DNA of 64,000 nucleotides, from positions 682,001-746,000 of the forward strand of contig BGZK01000081.1 in the NCBI GenBank assembly GCA_005406025.1. Direction: 5' to 3'. The translations under genes were made by a program, and so were the position numbers. The notes under the pieces were generated by a model. That model saw nothing but the letters and a program-made list of their open reading frames with translations, was not told where the DNA came from and did not search any database. Positions 13,501-25,900 of the stretch are shown here, one piece after another. Numbering within the stretch: position 1 is the first letter of the stretch; the number at the start of each line of letters is the position of its first letter. This DNA is from Eumeta japonica. Lineage: Eukaryota > Arthropoda > Insecta > Lepidoptera > Psychidae.

Positions 13501-16500
13501 TCACAACAGGCCAAAGAGGCTACTAGGCGGGGGTCTTTTAAACCTTCCAACTCCCTCCGTAGTGCTGGAATTGCGGCGTCCGCACTTGGAGAAGATATTA
13601 GCACCATAATGTTTATCCTCCAGGTGGTGAGAAGCGCCGAGATTTCTGAATTAGTAGCAAAATTTAGGAAAGCAAAGCACGGTGTTGATCGCCTTAGGAT
13701 TATTCTGCACAACCAGGGTCTAACTAATAGGTTAGAAAACTTGTAATGTCTGTGCCCAGGCGCCTACAATCAATTTCAGTTGGACGCCATAAACCAAATA
13801 ATATTTCATTTAATGCCAACGGGCATTAATAGTACAGTAGAGCTAGCTGTGCGCTAAAGTACAAAACATACATAATCATGGTGCACAAAACTCATTTGAA
13901 ATCAAACATATCAAATGCCTGCAAAATAGACAACTTCATTTTACTACGGACAGACAGACAAGGTGCTCCAAAATGTGGAACTGCGCTTTATTACAATCGT
14001 TCTCTTTATTGCTGTCTGATTGACATTCCACTATTAATTAATATGGAAGCCACCGCGTGTAGGCTTAGCATGACGGGACGTGGTGTTTTGTTCTTAGTAT
14101 CAGTCTACTTACCTCCCAAGAAAGATTTGGAACGATTTAGAAGCACTCTTCGTCCTAGAGGATGCCGTCATTATCTTTAGCGATTTCAGTAGTAAAAGTA
14201 ATAACTGGAACTGTAATTATTCTAATAGGAACGGTAGAGAAATGGAGGCTCTCGTAGAGGATCTCCATTTCAATATCGTTACCCCACTCACTCCGACTCA
14301 TTACCCAAATGATGTCAATCGTAGGCCTGATATCTTGCATATCGCCCTCATGAAAGGGGTAGCTTTGGAAGTGAGCTTCATGGAGCCCCTCCAGTATTTC
14401 AATTTGGATCACCGACTCGTGCTTATGAGGTTAAGCTGTCTTATCGGGGACTGTCTTCCATCAGTTAAAACTATAACAAATTGGCAGAAGGTGTCGTCCG
14501 TACTTGAGGAAATCGACACCCCGATTTTAAATAGCATCCCTGATGATATCGTTTCTACAGATCATAATGACAATGCTATAGGTGGTCTTACCAGCCACAT
14601 AAGGACAGTGCTTGAGAACAGCTAAAAAGTTAGTTTCAGCGAAATCTGCCTTCAAGGAGCAGCCTAGAGATGTTACCGAATCGATAAGGGTCAAAAAATG
14701 CTGCTTTACGTCAAGCGGGTAAATACTCTATCAGTGAGAATAGGTCCCATGCGCGTGCTGTCCAACGTAAGGTAAAGGCGCGCATGAAGGAAGCTAGGAA
14801 TGAAAATTGGAGCGACCTTATGGTAGAAATTTCGCCCAGTCACCAAGCCTATTGGGGACTAGCTAAAGCTCTTAAATGGGAAGGTGCTGTTCCGAATCCC
14901 GCTCTGAAAAGATCGAGAATCTATAGCGTTCGACGATCGGGAAAAAGATGAAAGTTTAGCTGATAATATTGAACATCTGTGCACAGAGAATCCCTCATAC
15001 GGCTTAGAGCACGTTAGTAGGGTAGAAGAGGAGGTTCGTCACATAGTCCACCTTCCCCCCAAAGACAAACTGGATCCAGTCACGAATGAAGAAGTTAGCA
15101 AACATGTTAAAGGTCTAAAAAAAAAGAAAAGCACTTGATAAGGATTTCAAGATTAAGCAGTAAAGCCTTTAAGTGTTTTTCTGCGCCACTTGTGGCTCTA
15201 TTGGTTGCGATTTTTAATGCATGCATACAAAATTGTTACTTTCCTACAACTTGGAAGGAAGTTGTAGTCATAGGTATTCTAAAGCCGGGTAAGCCATGCG
15301 ACCTCCCCGACAGTTATAGATCTATAAGTCTTTTGAGGGTATTAGGTAAATTATTTGAAAAAAACAGTCAAAACTCGCCTAAACGATCATCTCATAGGAA
15401 AAGGCCTTATAATTAATGAACAATTTGGCTTTGGACTTAATCATTCTTGTCCATAACAAGCCCTCCGTCTTATAGAATACATTTCAGAAGTTAAGGTTTT
15501 AAAGTCAAAAGAAAGACAGTGACAGTCTTATTTGATGTAGCAAAGGTCTTTTACATGCAGGTCTCATACATAAGCTCTATAAATTAGAGCTCCCAGATCG
15601 TCTTGTTTTAATAATCCACCATTACATTAGTAATCGCCACTTCTATTTCAGACTGGACAATACGTACAATGAGACCTATCAGAGCTAGAGTACCTTAAAG
15701 CTTCGCGCTCTCTCCACTGTTGTACTCCGCGTACGAAAACGACATACCGCGACCGTCAACAGGTGTCCAATTCGCGCTTTTCGCAGATGACACTGCATTG
15801 TATCTTAGGTCAGATTGTATAAGGAACATTCTCTCGAGGTTACAGAGGGCCAGTGATAAGCTGACACAATGGCTCCTCCTCTGGAGAATAGACGTTAATC
15901 CCGATAAGTCAGCGTCCACCTATTTTGATGCAGTACACAGAAGGTGCAGTTCCCAGTAACTTTTGATACCTCCCACTTACGTCTTTTAAATCAGCCAATT
16001 CCTTGGTAACATCATTATAAATATTTAGGTATCAAGATCGATAAGCATCTTCATTTTAGAGATCATATCGCTCGTATTAGGAAATTAGCATTATTTTATC
16101 TATCCCGTTTATACGGCATGATAGGTAGAAAAAGTAAAATGTCGTTACGCAACAAGCATACGATATATTCGATGTGCATCAAGCCTGTCATGACATACGC
16201 GAGTCCAGTCTTTGCTTATGCACAGCCCGATACACTTTATGATCTGCAAGTAGGACAGAATAAATTTTGTAGGAGAGCAGCTGACGCACCATCGTACGTC
16301 AAAAAATCTGCTTCACCTAAAGCTCCCAACCATTTCCAAATTTATGAAGGACGCATCATAGCTTTTCTTCAACATAGCAAGTAGCTATCCGAATCCATTA
16401 TTAGTTTCGGCCGTAACATACGAGCCACCTCCTCCGCATCATTTTTTTAGAATACCATAGAATGTACTATCAGACCCGTCCGACCCTAGACTAGGAGTAG

Positions 16501-19500
16501 GGGTCCCCCTTATTTATTACGACTTTCCCGCGCCTCCCGGTGTCCCCTTTGAAGTTTCAGTCCCTACTGTAAAATTCACGTGACCTCCTAGGCCGAGGTG
16601 CCTGCTGTAAAGGCACCCGCAGGGCAGTCACGTGCTGACGGCATCTCTATGCCGAAATGGCCGCGTTTTAGATGAAAGAGTTAAAGCCTTTGACTTTCTA
16701 CATTGCAGCCATAAGTAGTTCAGGAGGTTTTTAGTCCGTGCGAGTCGGACATAGTCGGACGGCCCATAATGGGGTTTTTTCCCTCTTCCCCCCCTTTCGC
16801 ACTGGGCGAACTACAAAAAAAGTGCATTCGTCGCAGTTGTACTCCGACCGTCAAATATGAAGCTCGGCTGTAATAAAGAAGTTTGATCATCTGAAAGCAC
16901 TGTCCATAATTTTGTCTACCACATAGCAAGAAATCCGTTCTCCGAAACGACTATACAAGAAATCCTAGGTGCGGGTTTACGCGGTGGTACAGAAATCGCC
17001 ACTACAGTAGCCAATTTGTGAAAACAAATGAGAGATGAACGCGATATATATAATAAAGTTGGTACACACTAATCTGGACCTACCAATTGGAATTGAGAGA
17101 TATTCATTGCATTTTTGTTTGTTTGAATGCTCTAATCTTTATATTTTTGTTAGTTAAATTTGAAGACTTATTTTTGTATTTCCTTAATAGAACTAAATAG
17201 ATTTCGGAAAATTATAAATTATCTAAATTACTTATAATCTCTCGTAATATGTAGGATATTGCGAGAGATCATACGTAGTTTAGATAATTTACAATCTTCC
17301 GAAATCTATTTAGTTAATCGTAATATTAGCATTACACTACGACCTTTTTGAGCCGAGATATCGTGGTTTTAGTCAAGAAAACCGCCAAAAATTGCCACGT
17401 TGGCAGACAGATGTTAATGTATGAAAACGTCGGCCTTACACATTCTTATATAAAACTCCACGACACCACATATCCTAACCATTATATTTAACCATTAAAA
17501 GCAACTTTCATGTAATAAAAAATATTCATTTCGATAGGTAATGTTCAATTTGACAGTTATGGACGATGGACCGACCCGACATTTGGTCCGATGAAAGTTT
17601 GACGCCGTTACACCTACAATTTGATGAACGAATACTTTTGAGATGTAGAAGATAGCTTCGACATTTATAATATTTAAAAATATTTTAAATGTGAAAGTTT
17701 GAATGTTTGTTAATCAATCATGGTTTAACGGTCGAACAGCATTAGCTAAAACCTTACTGAAGATACTAACTTTAGCTTGGGGCTTCGCTTGCGTGAATTT
17801 AGTATGAATTCCTTACTTATTCCGATTGGTTATTGGTAAAGGTATTGTTCAAGGCAGGGTTGATTTCAACATCGGATCGGATTCGGAAATGTGACCAGAA
17901 TCAGGATCAGGGTAAAAAGAATGGGCAATAATAAAAAAAAATTGTCGTAGTAATGTTTATTTGAGAAGAATGAACTGAAAGCAGAATCAAAATCTAAATA
18001 GAGAGTACAATCGAAATGGACAGCAGGATCGATATCGGGATCATGTTTGATAGCGTTGTTGGCGATATAAACGATAAAACAATTTATTAAATCTTTATGG
18101 GCTACTCCTATATTTCTCGAAATCAAAGATAGACGTTCCCTTTATTTTAATATGTAACTTTAGACCACCAAATTTATATCAGAGAATCAGACTTCAAGTG
18201 GAATTTCTTAGAAAATGTCATAGTAGCTACAGTTTTGACTGAGCCATCAGTTGGTCAACCAGTACTATACTTCGCATTACGATGATACCTACAGGTTTAG
18301 TTTTAATAAGATACAATTTAGTCTAAAATAATGTTTGCTTTTTCTATTAAAAAGCGCAGGACAAATTTTTAGCCTGTCAGAATAGATTTAAGAATACTAT
18401 TTGTGCCAGGGACAAACGTATGTTGCCTTATATCGATCTCAGTTTCGGCTAAAATCAGCATTCATGTGGTATACTAATGCCAGATGAAAATATGGCTAGA
18501 AATATTACATACACCGAAATCTTCTAAGCTATTTATAAATAATGCGATTCTTTTAAATTAACCGGCGGGTGAAGCCGCAGGGAACACCTAGTTACTTAAT
18601 ATTCAAGGTAAAGTGGTTACATTTGTATGCTGCGAACAAACAACTACAAGCGCAGGCGGCGCTGACAACAGCCGCTACGAAAATATTATATATTATCAAT
18701 CAATTAATATACAAAAAAATCATACACTCACTATACGAAAGGTGCTCCACCGGCGTTCCCTACGAGTAAGTGACCGCGCGACCACGCGACGACAATTAAA
18801 TAAGATTTTACCATTTGCTTATACAATGTAAACTTGTTTATAGGTGTATTTTTGCAGTAAAAATTCGTTATTAGTCTTTAAATTGCACGAGTACTGGCTG
18901 AAGTTCTAACGCATGAAAATAAAACGAGTAGGTCCGAGTAAATAATGCATAAAGACATTGTGAGTAATAGCGAGTTAAAATCATGTTAAATATAAATGGT
19001 CTGTACTTTTTATGCTGATAAAGTATGGTAACCTAACCATCCGTGGTACAGAAAAATTGTAATACTCAATGAATTCTGAATATCTGTTTACTAGGTACAA
19101 AAATAAGTTTGTATTTTACAAATAATACCAATACGTCTTTTAGTTATATACAAAATCATTAAAATTGGTGATATTTTTTCTATAATCATAGTAATAATAA
19201 TATAAACTTACGCCTATTCCCCGGAAGGGTTAGGCAGAGACTATAGATTTCCAAGTGGTGCGATCTTTGCATATCTCTAACTGATATTCATCAATCTTTT
19301 TATGCAAATTCGTCGGTTTTGTGTGTTTAATTTTTAGCCCTTTTTTAATATGGTTTGCATAGAATTTTCTAGGGTGACCCTTGCCGGCATCCATCCATTA
19401 CACACATTCGCTCGATATATTTGTTTTGTCAGCCCACTTTCATTCATCCTTTCTAGATGGCTAAACCACCGCAACATACCTCTTTCTACTCTAGTCGCTA

Positions 19501-19873
19501 CATAATCTTTCAAACCACACCGCTCTCTACAAACACTGTTCCTGTATATATCTTTCAGAGACATTCCACACACGCAGAGATCGCATCTCTACCGCATCGA
19601 TCGTACCTCATTTTTCTTTTGCCGTACCCAGCTTTCACTATTATACATAAGCATAGGGATCAGGACCCCATTATGAATAGCCAAACGCACTTGCCATGAG
19701 ACACTTTACTATTCATAATATCAAGCAATCATAATAGCATTTCATTTCCCACATTCACTCTCCTTTTGACATCTCTATCATGTTCACCATCATTTGTAAA
19801 CCAGACTACCCAAGTATACAAACTCTTTCACTTGTTCCAGTCTCGTATCTTCTACATATATACATATATATTT

Positions 19874-19962
<89 letters not shown>

Positions 19963-22900
19963 TTTAGTCGTGTTTTCGCTCTCTCCAAAACATCATTATG
20001 TTGGTCTTTGTGAGAATTACCTTCATACCTCTCTTCTTAAACAGACTCATTAATTTTAGTTACCGGTGGGTTTCTTAAAGCATACGTTTCTACAATTACC
20101 GCGGTATGTGCACAACCTAAGGCTAACATAGCGCCGTGCGTACAAGCGAACGAAATGATCTATAGGCCCTTAATTGTTTCTCTTTCCTGTACTAATATGA
20201 TAACCTTGGAGTTATTGATCTATTTATGTTTCCTTTACGTTTCGGAGCTCGTCAGTGGCTTTCCTATGTTATTACGTAATATTCGATTCGCACGGTAACT
20301 TCATTACATCTCTTCGATTTCGAAATAACTTAATTATTCTAAGTAACTTTCCGCCGGAGGCTTGCCCGCCCGCGTGGAATTCGGTCTGTCACATAAAGTT
20401 TTTATCGCAACTCAAACACCTCCCCCATTCACCGGTCTACTCCCCCTCTATTTTCGCCCTTCCTCTTGTATCTTTGTCAATAAATCGAGCGCGTCATTAT
20501 TAAAAGGTCGAGTGTAGGTTTTAAGCGATTATTATTTGTTTTGTCATTGCTTAGGCTAGATTTTAATGAAAATGATTTTTTTCCTTACATCAGGAAATGA
20601 TATAAAAACTATACTCTGGTCCAAGCCAAGCTCTATTTACATGTGTAAAATGCATTGAAATCCTTATAGTAATTTCAGAGATGTGCGCAAACAGACGGGC
20701 AGACAGACGGAGAGACAAAAAAAATTAAAAATTGTTTTTTCTCTTATATTTCTTTTATCGTTCTCTCACCATTGTTCATACATACCGTGTATGTACAGAC
20801 AGATTAGGTTCTACTGTTTTATTATATGTACGGATTTATTTGCTATAAGTAATGTCAGGTGTATTAAACTATTACTTATACTTCGAAACGGCATCACATG
20901 AAGCAACTAAAAGATCGTTGGAGAATTGTCACAAAAAACATCCCCTGTTAGTTTGGTACTTATAGAATTTGTTATCAAGTTTAAGAGGCAAAAATTCAAT
21001 TAACATTATCTGACTAACGTAAATATGACGCAAATAAATTTTCACAGAAAATTTCGTTTTAATCTGTTGTAGGATGAAATTTTTTGTACACTAAAAAAGC
21101 CTCCGCAAATGTACCGTAAAGTTAATTAATGTTTTTTATTTGTGTTACCGCTCTTGTAAAATGAAAATAATGTGGCAGATTTATTATTACGCTCGTACAA
21201 CCTACATTGAGTAGACTTTTACATTCAAAGAATAAATTAATTGTTTTACCGGGTTCATATTCCAGAACATTTTCCAACTTGTTCACAGAAACGGATAAAT
21301 ATTGCAGATATGGAAGGTACGACAACACGGTGAGATCCTTGATATCATTCTCGGATAGGTCCAGATAGATGATGTACTTATAATGTCTCAATACGTCAAT
21401 ATCCTGGAGGTCCTGTAAACAAATTTAACCAATTATTAACAAGTTGGTTAAGTAGAACAAGTTAATTTTCACAGCCAGACACGTACTGTGCTTTTCATAC
21501 AACTTTACGAATTTTTGTAAACACTTGATAAACATTTGTAAGTTACAGTTTTTACACAACACGAACGCAAGATGGTTAACTGTAAGTTATATATTAAATG
21601 TTATATAATTATAACATCCAATATTTCGTGCTATAGAAGAAGATGTATCACGTCATCAAAAAAGAAAATAGATTTCTTCGTGCTGCCTTGCGCTGGTGCC
21701 CGAACCCAGCTGCGGTTAATTAACGTCGAATTCCGCACATTTGCCTTAAACTAATTCGAGGAGCGTGGTTAAGTCATTTACAAAATTTTATTATTTTAAT
21801 GCTATACTCAGAAGATATAGACTCGAATGACTTTAATTTCTTTACAAAAGTTAGTATTCAAAAGCAGAGTACGTAATGTGTTTATTTACGTAAAGACACA
21901 TGATCGTATTTATACTATATGTTGTGTGCGTTGTACGCTATGCTAAGGATGCGGTCTCGGCCGAACGGCGTTATAATAAAAAGAAAAAATATACAACACA
22001 CCTTTCCGGCCAGATTGAGTTTGATATAAACGAAATTTTTCAAAATCGGTGTCCGCGCCAGGTAGGAGAGGCAGCACGCAACAAGGTCTCTGGTTAGAAT
22101 TCCGCTATCGTTTCCAGTTACTTTATCTTCATTCAGTATTTGTACAGTCGGAGAATAGACGTCAGCGTACAACTCCGGGAATATGTAGAAAGATCCCCAG
22201 AGTTGGTTTTCGTTCATCAAATTCGTCAGGTTCGCCGGAAACTAATGATCAGTAGAACATCAAAGTTAGTGAACAATTTTCTCGGACCCGAAGTCGAAAG
22301 GGGGCGTTCCAGGAGGAACACGATGACCCAATTGAGATCTGTCAAAAAACGGTCTCGTGCGAGAAATTCGCTCCTACGCATTCGGGACGTGTTTTATTCT
22401 TATTTTTGTTTTATGAGAAACATTCACAACGCATTTGATTTAACAAATTTTAAATAACTATAGTTGCATATCGAACCACGGAACGTAGACGGTGATTCAT
22501 CGTGAATATAGCCGTTTGTCAGGATAGTGTCGTATTGCGTCCGTATAAAAATCACCTGCCATAATAAAATGTTTTTTCGTTCCGAAACAGCCGCTTGCAC
22601 GTAACGAGATCGGCGAATATCGGATTCCTCCCGTTTTCCGTATCCCGGCCGAGGGACCAACGAGGCATCCGTGCGACGTCAAAGCGCGGGAAATTCCGTG
22701 TGTCCGAGCGCGGGCGGCGGGACCCTCCTCACGCGACACGCGTCAAAACTGCGTGCGGCCCGCGAACGCGCGCCGCTATCTTTAAAGGCTATTTCACCTC
22801 AAAAGATGCCGTACGAGGACCCTTTTCGTTTGCTTAACGTTTATTCCCCGTTCGCGTTTCGAGACGTCCTCGGTGACTTTCGCGTTTCGACGTCCATTGC

Positions 22901-25900
22901 TCGGTCCTTTGGCGAATGAAAAAATAAAAATTATCGGTGCAGTCCGATCCGGATTTAAATGAGCTTGCCGTTTTATTTTTCTGCATGAAAAAAGATATGT
23001 TCGATTGTGACAAGATTTTTTCTGATGATAACAACGTGTAAAATAATTAATGAAAATTTTTGTTTTACAGAAAGCACATAAACATATTTATTTAATTATG
23101 TAAATTTAATGAATTTTTAATTCGAAATTTCTTTGAATGTAAATTGTAGTATTCTTATGTTTTGTGGTTAGTCATTGATAACAAATATAAATGACATTAC
23201 TTTTGTAGAAACAATGAATATTATTTATTATTACTATTATAAACTCAGTCTATTTACCAGAAGGGTATGCAGAGACCACAGATCTCCGCATTGTACAATT
23301 TTTGCATGCTTTTTTTACTACACTGATCATCAATCTTGTCAAACAAGCTTAAAATTTTGTCCCCTTTTTTGGGGTTGAATGAATATTATTTATACATATT
23401 TATACCCAACAACTGTAACAGCGTATTTATTTTATTTACTTGTGTGGTCTAAATTCTTTTTATAGCCCACGTGAAAAATGCACATGCAACACTGCAACAT
23501 TTTTGAATCATATAGTGAATTTAACTTTCGGCTAACGGAACGTTTAATATAGGTGGGCAGTCATTAAGGGGGCAACGTAGAAAAATTTTGAATTTTATAA
23601 AACTATTTTCTATTAAATTACTAGCAATCAATATATATTGTAAGAGTTCGCATGTGAAGCGTCCGGTCTCCGTGGTGGTTGTCCAAGCATTAGTTCTATT
23701 TGTGAGTTTCAAATTGTGAATTGCTATTCAATTCGCGAAACTATAGAAGAGAGATAAACGAGGTGTGTCTAGGAAGGTAGTTTAGACCTTGATAGTAATG
23801 AAAAGGGAAGGAATTTGGTATAATTTGCATTATACCGACGGCATAGATATTGACTGAATATATCTAAGAGGTAAACAAATAAATATATTATAATTTATAT
23901 CGCTATCGTCCGTTTGAATGAAGATCCTGAGCACCGAAACAGTTTATGATCGACTTAATTTCTTGCACTAACTCCGATTATTACGTTAGTGTGGTTTCGT
24001 TTATTGTTTTTTTTTAAAGCCTACATTTTTTCATATTATATTTTGTAATAAAATGTAATAGTTGCCCATCTTCAGGACGCAAGGTATCTCGCTGGCGAAT
24101 TTAATCAAATTAGTCAGTCAGTTAGTCACGGAAATATAATAGGCATACAGACACAAGATCCTCGTCCTATACTTTAGAAATTTTTCCCGCAATTTCGCCC
24201 TCTTAAACAGGATTATATTAGTAGTAGCTATCGCGTCGTGGCCCCCGTCATCGCTGCCACACCGCTTATATGGTGTATATCCGATATATATCCGATTACA
24301 CCCTTGCATTGTTCCAGTCTCTTTCGTTCTTAATTTAAATAAATTGAAGTAACCGCTTCTTCGTTAGTATTCGGAACTCAAACCACCAACTAAATTAAAA
24401 AGAGAAAAGTAAAAATATTAGCGAAATCAGCGAATTATAATGTTTTTGAATTAATTACATTAAACTCTTACCCGTGGAACAATGCAACAAAAAAGGAATC
24501 AGCCAAATCGGTTAATCCGTTCTTTAGTTTTAGCGAGACTAACGAACAAAAATTTGTCTATATGTATATACATAATGTAGTTCACCAGTCTTAGTAATTT
24601 TCGTGGTTTTCAGTTATATGTGTATATACTCGTGATAAAGTAAAAAATATTACGTGTCTTTTTAATCTCCTATTTGTATTATTTTGTATTGGGTTTATTG
24701 CATTGGAATAATTTTTAAAACAAAAAAAAAGGTTTTGTTTTTTTTTTATTAAAAATGGCTTTCTAAAACAAAATTCCAATTTTCGGTGAATTTTTTAATG
24801 TTAGCAAGTAGCCTATAGTTTAGCTCTTAAGTTTTTAGTATTACTTAATATAATGCCCGTTTGTATCTGTCTGTCGCTGACTTAAGTTTTTTTTGCAGAG
24901 CAATAACGCGGAAATCAGAAAATTGGGATAATCGTAATAATTTGTGTTAGCGGCAGGAATATGTATGTAAGTACGGCGAAAAATTTAAATTGCTATATAA
25001 TAGAGATGATAATAGGGTGTCGATGAAAACTTTAAATGGAATTGATTTAATTCAAGAATTATTTCAAATAATATTCGTTGATACAGTATCCCACACACTC
25101 GGTAATTTTTTCTGTGTTGAATATCATAAAAATATTGACAGCCATAAGATTTACGATAAAGGAGATAAATTGTTTTAATTTTAAAATACCGCTGGAGTTA
25201 TATCATTAAAACAAAAGTACTCTAACTGTGTGAATCATTATTGAAGATTTCTTTCACAATAAGCTATAGTTTATATTACATACTTATAAATTGAGATCAC
25301 TGAGGACGAATGCACAATAATATGTGAATTTGATCGTTTTTTCAAATATTTCTTATCGGACAAGGCAGTCAAATAACTAATGTGCCTTGAAAACCTATCA
25401 ATTATTTTTATTTGGCAAAATGAAATTTGCGTAATAGAAGACCAATCATCAACCGCATATAATTCACGCCTCTCCGGTTTCTTTATTTAGAACTTGTGCT
25501 CGATCAAAACTATATATAAAGGTAGATTAGTTCATAACAATTCAAGCCTTATGAGATGGTTACACATTTGCGAGATTAAAAAAAAGATGTTTAGAAGGCG
25601 TCAACATAACTATCTTTGCAAATTTTCCCTTAATGATGAAGATATCAGAATATTTTTAAAACTTTATTAAAAAACGAAACCAATTTAAACATGCGTTCAT
25701 TTAAAAATACTACCATACTAACCAGTATACACTTACTTCGACTCGCATTCCTTTCTAAACTTTCTAAAAAGGCCTTTGGTATAGCCATGACAAAAACAGT
25801 ATTGGTAATTTAATGCATTAAAACCGTTTTGAAAATATTTTCATCCTACAACACTTTTTTTTTAAATTAAAAAAAAAGTGAACTCCCAATCACGTTTATA

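Larger units (their letters stand above)
12097..16810 (+). mobile_element. Jockey-clade non-LTR retrotransposon, nearly full length, decayed
   Basis: From 5' to 3' it holds a short leader, ORF1 (12191-13746) with three zinc-knuckle motifs, ORF2 with an endonuclease (13878-14620) and reverse transcriptase (14640-16383), then a 3' UTR to about 16810. Many stops and frameshifts make it inactive. The 3' UTR includes the stretch 'gtttttagtccgtgcgagtc' that I associate with lepidopteran Jockey-like elements. The 5' boundary at 12097 abuts the GAT tail of another element, so it may be 5'-truncated; the 3' boundary is uncertain by about 100 bp. It is in antisense orientation to the host LRR gene, in intron 4. 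Confidence 0.85.

Noticed and set aside
19766..20053. Overlapping frames rich in Tyr-Ile repeats
   Set aside because: They are translations of a CA/TA microsatellite inside an antisense LINE fragment.
21670..21730. tRNA-like B box on the minus strand (GGGTTCGGGC)
   Set aside because: There is no matching A box at the right distance and no cloverleaf can be drawn; at most an old SINE fragment.
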